A stretch of DNA of 64,000 nucleotides from Dirofilaria immitis (Eukaryota; Nematoda; Chromadorea; Rhabditida; Onchocercidae): contig JAKNDB010000085.1 of assembly GCA_024305405.1 (NCBI GenBank), positions 1,665,001-1,729,000 of the forward strand, written 5' to 3'. Within the stretch, counting starts at the first letter, position 1. Each line of letters begins with the position of its first letter. The notes under the pieces are model-generated. The model had not been told where the DNA came from and ran no database searches. It saw only the letters and a list, made by a program, of their open reading frames with translations. A program made the translations under genes and the position numbers. This document shows, one piece after another, positions 50,353 through 61,100 of this stretch.

Positions 50353-52149
50353 GGCCTCAATTTAACTTGATCCTGGAATATTTTATTAGAAACAAAAAAC
50401 TTTAGAATATCTAGAAAACAAAAAGGAAAAAGATGAAAAAAAAACGAAAAATAAAAAGAACTGATATTAGTTTAGTGTTCAAGTTTTGAGTTTTTGATAA
50501 ATCAACAATTTTTTTATTATTATATATAAATCGAGACGAATTTTGTATTGCATTAACAATATCAAAATGTAAATGATGCTTACGCATTTCTTTCATTTCA
50601 CCAGTCTTTTGTAATCAACCTCTCTAGTTAAAGATTTGTGACTTTATCGCCAGGATAAAATCTTTGGACTGAGCTGATAGAACATGTGAAGTAAGTGTTA
50701 AGTATAATTTTGTTAAGGATGTATTCCTTGGAGATGTCAATCCACATCAAACATAACTTACACTCTCTATCATTTTCTCATTCGCTACCTATTTAAAAAA
50801 CTTTCGGTATTACGTTTCAATTCCTTAGCAATACCGTAAAGAGAATATCACTCCAGCAGAATGATAGAAGAAATGCAGAAATAGATGATATAATTCCAAA
50901 TCAGAAATGCATGCTCGTTACAGTATTATAAAACATATTCCAATGATACTATATTAGTAATTTTGAATCTATATTCCCAAAATTACAACAAATGTCTTTG
51001 ACTTCGGCATAATGCTAATCTTCTTGCAATCATTATTCGATAGGAAAATATCTTAAATTTCGTATTAAATATCTTCGTTTAATAATGATTACGTCACACT
51101 AAAGCCCCGCCAACACCGCATGTTTCGATGCGATGTACGGAAAATCGAACTCACTTAGGCAAATAGAAAACCTAGTGTTTTCATTATAACCAACAGGAAT
51201 TGCAAACCAAACTTATCATCGTTTCCCAATAAGATCTTAATTTGTAGGAAACCAGCAAAATTCTAAAATTTGAACTGGTTTGCTGAAAAACTTGGAATAT
51301 CGATGGGTGACGCTGTTCTTATTATGTTATTGCGGGAAAGTACGTCAATGCAATTAACATTTCTCCCAGATTGTAAAATGTTTTAGATCTGACTTTTTTA
51401 GCTTATAAATACTGGAATGAGTTATAGGATAAAATCGAAGTATTTTTGAAGGTCAGAAAGGGAGGCTTACGATGTCTATTTGTATAAGATGAAAATTTGA
51501 CATGTAGTATAAAGCAATTTGTATTCCCTGACTTATATGTTGATCGTTCTGAGATATTTCGATCAGTCGAATTTATTGGCGTTCTTATTTCTACAGTATC
51601 GTATAAGACAAACATTACGAAAGACGTAAATGGTAATAAATTCTAGTTGTTAGTATTGTTCTTATCTATAATTTGAAATACTTACTACTTATTTTAATAA
51701 AGTGATGAAATAATTACAGAAAACCGAGACGGTAGAGCAATATGAATGAATTATTTGAAAAGGAATGTGCAGTTATGGTGTCCATAAATCCTCCTACGGG
51801 TAGTTGGAGTTCACGGTTAGCTAATTCATATTCACAAAACACATGAAATCTGGTATTCGGACAGCTTTTTGTTAATGTTATTGGAAAGTAATAACAAAAA
51901 TGTAGCTTCTTAACTAAGTTGAAGTTTTGGAATCGTTTTATGGATACTAAGAATTCAGAGTCAAATAATACTGAAATGAGGGAACTATGAGTATCTTATC
52001 TTAAGTCTTTTTCAAGAAATATCAGTTCTGTCATTAGAGTCTAAGTTATCCTTGGGAAAGAAAGATGATTTATTCAAAAATTTCATCTATTTTTACAAAA
52101 ATTTTAATTGCTTGTGATAATTTGAAGAGATACATGTTCTTATTTTAGA
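50353..52149. other. Divergent promoter region of CCT2 and ASCC3
   Basis: About 1.8 kb separating the two start codons. The short open frames at 50411-50596 and 51403-51615 (-) lack splice context and resemblance to known families. TATTTTAG at 52141-52148 precedes the ASCC3 ATG by one base and fits a spliced-leader acceptor. Confidence 0.4.
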
Positions 52150-55100
52150 ATGACACGACATATCTACTGGAAAAAACGGTTCGTCGAAAAAATGCTTGAT
52201 TCGGAAACTGCACAAGCTGTCGATTCCACTGTAGCAACTTCCAGTGCTGCCGTTAACGATGTGCCATCTTCATCAAAGGTTGCTAACAAGTAGATTAATT
52301 CTTCGCATTTTTCTCTGTAAGGTTTTGAAATATTTAAAAATTGTCTTTCATAATTTTTCATCACAGCGATGTCAATGTTGCTTATTTTACTTGCATTGGT
52401 GTATTTCGATAGAATTTTTTGATAAAATATAAAACTCTACAGAATATGATGACAAGTGGTGATATTATATCAACAATTAATAGAGTTTATGATGACCCAG
52501 AATCTGTTACTCGGTATTTATTTGATTTGTTGCGTTCTCCACATGATGATGACGACTTACAAGGCGAAGTAAATTTTACCTCTGAAACATAAAAAACGAT
52601 AAATTTGAAATTTTGAAGACGTTTACAATTTGTAATATTTACATCGATTTCCAACAGTATTTCATATGGAGACTATTGTTTAATGTTTTATGTTTAAAAA
52701 CTACATTTTCTGTTACAGGATGTTTATATTCTATCGAAATATTCAAAGTGGTGAATGCAATTAAATTAAAAAGTGTTATTTCACTTTTTTTTTTAATCTA
52801 TCATTTTCATGACGGAATCCTTTTTTCCAGCTTATCGATTTACTTGGATGTGAACAGTTTGACTTAGTCGGCAAAATTTTATCATCGAGGCAAAAGCTGT
52901 TAGATTGTTACAATTCAGTTCGTCAGGATGTTGCTCGAACTACGCAACTAGAGAAAATATTGGTACGGTATTAATAAACAAAAATTCAGACTAAATTTAA
53001 TCAAATAAAAAAATAATTAAGAAATAAACTTGTGATTTGGCTTGCGCTTTAACAATATGCGTAATTGTTTTCTGCCGATTATTTTTCATATTTTATTCAC
53101 TGATATCTTTTCACTGTTGCTAATTACATTTATTATTATTATTCTTGCCACTGCGTCATCGAATGAATTTGAGTTTCCACTCTATCTACTGAAATGCAGA
53201 ATTTGAACATTTATCATCAGAAAATGAACATTTTTATTCGCTTTCTGTTGCATGAACTAAATTATTGATTTTTAAATATTTTAAACTACTGATTGTCTTA
53301 TAATACAACTCATACTCTCAATGAAGACTAGCTTCATTAATTTTGTGATAGCTATTAAAAATAATTTAATAATCGCAAATTTTTCATTTGGATCTTCTAA
53401 ACAGACTTTGATAATTCGTTCTCCTTTTCAGCAAAAATCACAAAAGCAAAAGGAGCAACCATTATATTGTCAACAGGTAACAGTTCAGTCAAATGCCGAT
53501 ATAAATATTCGTAAGATGGCAAGACGAGAGCAGAAGCGTGCTATTAAGCAACTGAATAAAGTTGCGCTAAATTTAAACGATGAAAAGCTTGAGTTGGAAC
53601 GAGTCCAGCATGATATACTTAAGGAGAGGTCTGCTTATTAAGAAAAACCATTTCAAAAACAATTATGCACACGAAGTTTATTAATATGGTGGATTTTAAC
53701 TTTGCTTCAATATCAGGTTTCAAGAGTTAGAAGCGGAGCGGTGGTTAAAAACAGTGAACCAAATTGTTCCACGTGAACGTTATCCATACGTATATGATGT
53801 ATCTACTGAGTCCGAACATACATTCATCACTATCGATGGATTCAAGGTTCCGTTTCTAGAAATTATCCAGTGATGCGTAGTTGACATTACCGTAATAAAT
53901 ATATTAGTGAAAAACAAATGATAAATGAAAAAAATTGGCAGTGTTTTTTCGAGTGTTTTTGAGTATATACAATTTTGAATCATTTGAAAGTTAAAATTCT
54001 ACAGTTGAAATAATTGAGTGTAATATCTTACCAAATTAACTTATTAGTAGTTATCCTCTCCTTTCTTGGCTTAAGGGCATGCAGACTTTGAAAACTGCTG
54101 TTGAAATCAGCGCGTAGTCTTTATTCATATGTTTTTGTAGTAATTTTGGATTGGAATCCTTATTTTAAGTCGTAGCATTATATTTTGTAATGCCTCAAGC
54201 GAAGAACAGAATCCACATTCTCCATGAATGCTGTATAATTTTTAGGACATCGATTTGATTTTAAGGAATTGACATAACCAAATAAAATAAAAAAAAATTA
54301 AGAGGATAAAATTTAACAAATTTTTTAAGCGATGTTTACCGGCTAACTCTATTCGTACAACTTGCGACACTTATGACGAAATTTATGTTCCTGCAGGGGA
54401 CAGATCGCAGATAAATGGAGTACAACAGATAAAGATCGAGGATTTTGATGAGGTGGGGAATATCCTTTTATTTTCTTTTGCAAACCACGATTTGATAGAA
54501 TTTTGTTCTTATTATATATTAAATATTATTATATTATTAGTGAAAAAATGTTTTTGGAGGAGTCGATTTCGGTTCCTATTTTTTATAAAAATATCTCGTT
54601 TTTGTATCTTCAGCTGGGAAAGAAATGTTTCAGTGGTTTCGACAAACTTAATATTATTCAGTCGTTGGTATTTACTCAAGCTTATAAATCGCAAGAAAAT
54701 TTGTTGATTTGTGCTCCGACGGGTGCAGGTAATAATAATGTTGTTAGAATACGAACATAAAGTGGTTTATTTAATCTTTATTAATCTTTATGAATCAACA
54801 AAATTGTAATCTTTTTTTACTGAACTGAAATATTATTGAAAGTTTAGGCAAAACGAATATTGCACTTCTAGCAATTTTAAACACCGTGCATGGCTATATG
54901 GACAATGGTGTGATTCGCAAAAATGATTTTAAAGTATGATTTCGTTAACTGATGAAATAGTATTAATTATGTACATATCATGTTCATGAAAATAATCGGT
55001 TTTCATATCGAATTGATGCTGTAGCATCTTATTTATTTTATGAACCTTCATTATTCCCGAACGTCTTATCAAGTATTTGCATTATTTGGGAACTTGTTGC

Positions 55101-58100
55101 AGATTATTTATATCGCGCCAATGAAAGCATTAGCAACTGAAATGACGATAAATTTTGCAAAGCGACTAGCCCCATTAAATTTGCGTGTGCGTGAACTGAC
55201 TGGCGACACAACACTTTCGAGGAAGGAAATTACCGAAACACAAGTAGAGAAATATTTTTATGTAACTCGAAGAAATGAAATCATACTAATAGAGTATAAC
55301 GCAGTATTTAAAAGAAACAGAGAAGCTTATATTTTGGAATTTTCAGAGGGACTGGTATGCTCATTTTTCTTGTACATGATAAAATAAGATATTCAGCGAC
55401 AGCGTATATCAGATTTAAGAAAAATTATAAATTTGCTTATCATTTCGATTTTTTATGTCGTTACAAGAACGGAAAAAATTCAGAAATGGCTAATTTCACC
55501 AGACTTAGGCATGCTTCGGTAAATTTGAAAGGCGCCTTCTCAACATATTTATCTGCTCATTTTTTTATAATTTTGGCCATTCGATAACAAAATTTCAATG
55601 GCATATACTTATATGTCATTATAATTGATTATGCTGGATTCTCAGTTTTTTTCGCATGAGGAATTTACTAATTGTCACGTCCGTTTGTCTATTGGTAATA
55701 GCTGGAGAAAATTGACTATTATCCCTAATCATTTTTTGGAATCGCTGTTCTAACAGTGGTAATATATATCGATAATATTGAATCAGAGTCTCAAGCACGC
55801 TAAGAAATATTGTTTTGCATAGATGCTTATTCTGACTCCCGAGAAATGGGATGTCGTGACACGGAAAACTATCGACTCATCGCTCACAAAGATGGTGCGC
55901 CTATTGATTATCGATGAAATTCATTTATTGCATGATGATCGAGGACCTGTGATTGAAACCATTGTTGCAAGAACACTTCGGCAGGTTCTTACTTGCATTA
56001 ATTTAATTTCTTTTACATTCTTTCCTGTTTATTTTAGGTACACCACTGTTTTATTAAACATTTATAAAATTTAATAAGATTGTTGATTTGAGATAGCCAC
56101 ATCAAAGTGATTGCTCTGATGCTCAAATTATCTTGTGAATTTGATTATGTATATGCAATAGTCGACAATGACATGAGTTGCTTGCGGACATTCTACATTA
56201 CTGCGAAATTATTCAGACTAGTGGACTATATGCCACTAATTCCAGGTCGAAATGAGTCAACAAGGTGTTCGAATTATCGGACTTTCTGCCACCTTACCAA
56301 ATTACATCGATGTTGCAAGATTCTTGCGTGTAAATCCTTACAGAGGGATGTTTTTCTTTGACGGTCGCTTTCGACCAGTTCCACTTTCGCAAACGTAATT
56401 TTTATTGGCTTGATTATTTTCTTTATCGCGATTTTTTTAAATAAAAATAAAAATTAAATCGGAACTTTCTAATTTACATGATTGAAGATTATGAGAATTT
56501 ATGATATAATGCGCAGTAAATTATGCGACTTTTGGCATATTGAATCGTTGATTAACGTAACATTTGGACGCTTATATTTTATAGCATTCTTTTTAGTTTT
56601 GTTGGTGTTCGTGATCCAAAAAGTAAAGGACCGGATATTATGAGTGAAATGGATGAAGTGTGTTATGATAAAGTACATCAGTTTGTGAGCAAAGGACATC
56701 AAGTTCTTGTTTTTGTAACTGCGCGAAATGCTACGACAAAATTGGCTACAACGTTCCGCGATGAAGCTGCTAGAAAGGTTCCTTTTACTCTTTTTTTTCA
56801 TATATTTGTCTTATATATTTTATTCAGCATTATGCTGAATAGTATTAAACTGAATGAAGTATTATACTGAATAAACTATAAAAACATCATAATAAATTAT
56901 AACCTCTGAAATTATGTTTCCATTCTTTATTGATAGTCGATTGTCAACGTTGGTCTTGATGAATTTCATAAAATTAATGCTTTTTAGTAAATCATTTTAG
57001 GGAGAATTGAATCACTTTTTGCCGGCAAGCATGGGTTCATCTCAGTATGCTACTGCAATGAAATCAGTATAGATTTTCTTTTCTTTCATATTTAAAATAT
57101 CAGCTGCATTAACTATAAACGGCCATCGAAATAAATGAATATCATTAATGGAATAAACAATGAACCGTGTAGTGTACGGCCATAATATAAAAAAATTCAG
57201 TTAAGGGAGGTACACCGGTGATAGATAATAAATCCTAATAAAATCTTACAAACAGACGCATCCGCATTGGAAACCGAGTAGTCCGAATAAAGAAAATAAA
57301 TATTTTTAGGTGCAGAACTGCCGTAATAATATGTTAGTAGAATTATTACGTGTTGGCTTTGGTATTCATCACGCTGGCTTACCGCGTCGGGAACGCTTGA
57401 TGACTGAAAAACTCTTCCTTAATGGGCATATCACTGTGCTTTTCTGTACCTCAACTCTTGCTTGGGGTATTAATTTGCCGGCTCATGCTGTTGTTATTCG
57501 GGTAAGATTTAGATTTTTCATTTGGACTCAGATTTTATGATTCTTATTTTTACTGAAGTGTTTGGAGTTTCTCACTATGCTATGATAAAGGATTAAGGAT
57601 TTATTATCCAAAAACAAACTATAAAAATAAAATTGGGCAAAGCTCAGGTTGAGTTGTTTAGACTTCATGTCGTAGCATAAAAGTTTTATAATTTATGAAA
57701 TTTTTACAAACTTCGAATCCAATAATACGAAATCGTTTAGGGCACTGAATTTTTGATGTCCAGAAAGGCACTTTCTGCGACATGGGGGTTCTCGATGTCC
57801 AACAAATTTTTGGTCGTGCCGGCCGTCCACAATATGAAAGTTCAGGTAAATAATGAAAATTGGATTTCAGTCACCCAAAACAAATAAAGTGATTACATTG
57901 CAGATTTTTATTTATATTTCATTTAATTCTGATACAGTCTATTAAATTTATTTTATTCGTAGATTTTTAGCTAGCTGTATTGAAATACAAGCTGTATTTT
58001 TTCCAGAAATTAGAAATTGAATAGAATTTTAGGTATCCATCTACTTATTAGATGAAAGTATTGTAGGGCACGGCATAATCGTAACGTGGAAGAAGAGTAT

Positions 58101-61100
58101 ATCAAAATATCTGAATATGTTACTTCGCCAAGCTCCTATCGAAAGCCAGTTTATGTCACAAATTTACGATAATTTGAATGCCGAGATATCTTTAGGTTTA
58201 TTTTCTATTTAATTATATTTTTCAAATTTAGTGCAAAAGTATGCACTGACAGCTTTTAACATTTTTGAGATTTTCTTATTTGTATCTTTTTTATTTATTT
58301 TTCCTTAAGTTGTCTGGCTAATAAGCACTGGGCGAATTTGCGTGATAACTTTGCAGTTAGTAGTACTCTGTTAACAAGTTTTATTTGCACCACATTATAA
58401 TTACTATTGTTCATCATACCCAAAACACTTTAGATCTCATTTTTGCAATTCAGAGTGTTTCAGGAACAGTGTTAAGTATCTCTGAAGCAGTTGAATGGCT
58501 CAAGTATACGTATTTTTTTATTCGAGCCAAACTAAATCCTCTTGCGTACGGAATATCTCGGGGACAGTTAGAGCGTGACCCAGATTTATATGAGTATTTG
58601 ACTCAACTAATGACAAAAGCGGCTGAGGAGTTGGATAGAAATCAGATGATCAGATTTGATAGCATGCAAGTTCAAAAATTGCAATTTTTTTAATTTATTA
58701 GTGCCTGACGTTTGATAGAAAATGTATAATTTAAGTTTTTTTAGTAACATCGATTACAATAATTAAAAAATCCAGCGTTGTTTAATAGCATTGATAACAT
58801 AATACGGAATATTGTATAAATATCTTCAGAAATGGTTACCTGGCGTCAACAGATCTTGGCCGAATAGCTTCGAATTATTATATAAAATATGAAACAGTCG
58901 AAGTATTTATGAATGGAGTGGAGGGACTAAAATTGGAAGCATTCATGAGCGATGATATGATATTGTCGCTAGTTGCATCAGCAGCAGAATTTGGCCAAAT
59001 TAAAGTAAGTTGTGTTTATCCACTTTTTATGATCGTATCCATCAGTAGTTCGAATAAAATCCTGCGAAGGAAATGATTTAAATCCATCGGTAGTTCGAAT
59101 AAAATCTTGCGAAGGAAATGATTTAATGTTTGTATCCCAAGCTTTTTCCTTAGTAAAAAACCCTTTATAAAAATCCCCTAAATTTTAGTGTCTTGTATTA
59201 AACAATGTTACGAACATCTAGTAATTGCAACATATATTTGCTAACAACACATGATCTTTGATTTAAATTTGTTTAATTAAGGTTCGAGAAGAAGAAATGA
59301 CAGAACTGGAAGAACTTATGGAAACTTCTTGTCCTCTACGTTTGAAAAGAGGTGCCTTGGGAACTGTATCTGGAAAAATAAACTGTTTAATCCAGGTAAA
59401 TAATAAAGGAACTGTTTTGTAATGGAAATTTAAAGCTCAGTGAATATTGGATTGATCATGATTTCTTTGATTTCTTTATAGGCCCATATTTCACGAGCAT
59501 TCATTCGAAATTTTTCACTAGTTTCGGAATCAATGTTTATTGAACAAAACTGCGGTCGATTGTGTCGTGCAATATTTGAAATAACTTTGAGAAGAGGATG
59601 GGCTCAAGCAGCTAATGCAACGTTGACTATGGCGAAATGTTTTGATAAACAACTATGGCCTTTCCAGACACCACTGAGGTGAGACTTGTTAAATAATGTC
59701 ATACTAACTATCAGACGATTCCTTTCTTCGCTTTATTTGTTTTCGTTTAAAACGGAAAAAAGATTATATTCCTAAGTAAATCTCCTAAATTAACCGAGTA
59801 AATCAATTTTTAATTTGACTGTACAGTTTGTTTTTAGACAACTCAATGAATTTGTTCGAGCAGAATGGATTCCAAAAATTGAGCGAAAGAAGCTTTCTTA
59901 TTATCAACTCTTTGAAATGAATGCAAAAGAACTAGGTAAAAAATTTAATTGCGTTTTGGAGTCTTATTTTTTCTCTGATGTCGATACTCTTATTTGCTTA
60001 GATAAGAAAATTAATAAATTCGACTGACAAATAGAGCTGTTTTTTTCGCTGAATATAAATGGAAGATTATTAATCATTAATAACATAAAGAATTTATTCA
60101 GGAAACATGTTAAGTTGTGATGGGCAGAAAATGTATGAAGCAATACATATGTTGCCAGCAATCAATTTGGAAGCCTCAGTTAAGCCTATTACAAAGTTTG
60201 TGATATCTTTCATTGACTAGCTGAATGGTGTTTGCAAATTTCAAGCAAAAAAATTTGTCCATTAGTTTTACCATTGTTCAGCAGATTATTTTGATTTCTA
60301 TTTTTGTTATTTCTCGAATTTCGTTTACTTTGTAGGGAAAATATTTTCTCCGTAGATACAAAAAGAATTCTTTTACTATAATTGCATTTCATAGCAATTG
60401 GAATATTTCTTATGTTCATTAGAAGAGATATTATTAATAAAATGAAGAAATTCTTATATTTTCCATTTCCCTTAACAGAGCGAAGAAATTTTCGGAGATT
60501 GGCAAAAATTGTTAGTAAAATTGCTTTAAAAAATTACTGATCAAAAATTATCTATGGATTCTGAGCATTCAGTCTCTCATATTTATCTACGATTTAATCA
60601 TTTTGCAGCACAATCATCCAGGTGACTGTGACCTTAACACCAAACTTCATTTGGCATGAAAATTTTCTCGGCTCAACTGGTGTTCAAGTTTTCTGGGTTT
60701 TTGTTGAAGATATCAATGAAAACATGATCATTCATCATGATCGTGTCGTAGTTAATAGGAAAAAGGTTTGTAAATAATATTTCTCTTTTCGATAATTAAA
60801 AAGAATTATTATGTGAGGTATTCTGCTAAAATTGATCTGTCACAGTACTATTTCAATTTCTTGTAACGATATCTAGCATATTTTTGCAAACTATTGTATA
60901 TTATATTCTCTGACATTACGAATTTATCATAGATATTTTTACATTATCATTTTCATTTTTTGTAGGTTCGTAGCAGTGAACCACAAAATCTCGTTTTCAC
61001 GATACCAGTGAGCGATCAACAATTATCCCACAATTATCAAGTGCGAGTTTCAAATGATCGATATGTAGTTGATGATAATGTTGTCCCTATTTCGATGCAT

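Noticed and set aside
55040..56361. Open frames in and around ASCC3 exons such as 55357-55587 and 56107-56361
   Set aside because: They extend conserved exons into introns or lie wholly in introns; splice sites and ASCC3 alignment exclude them.
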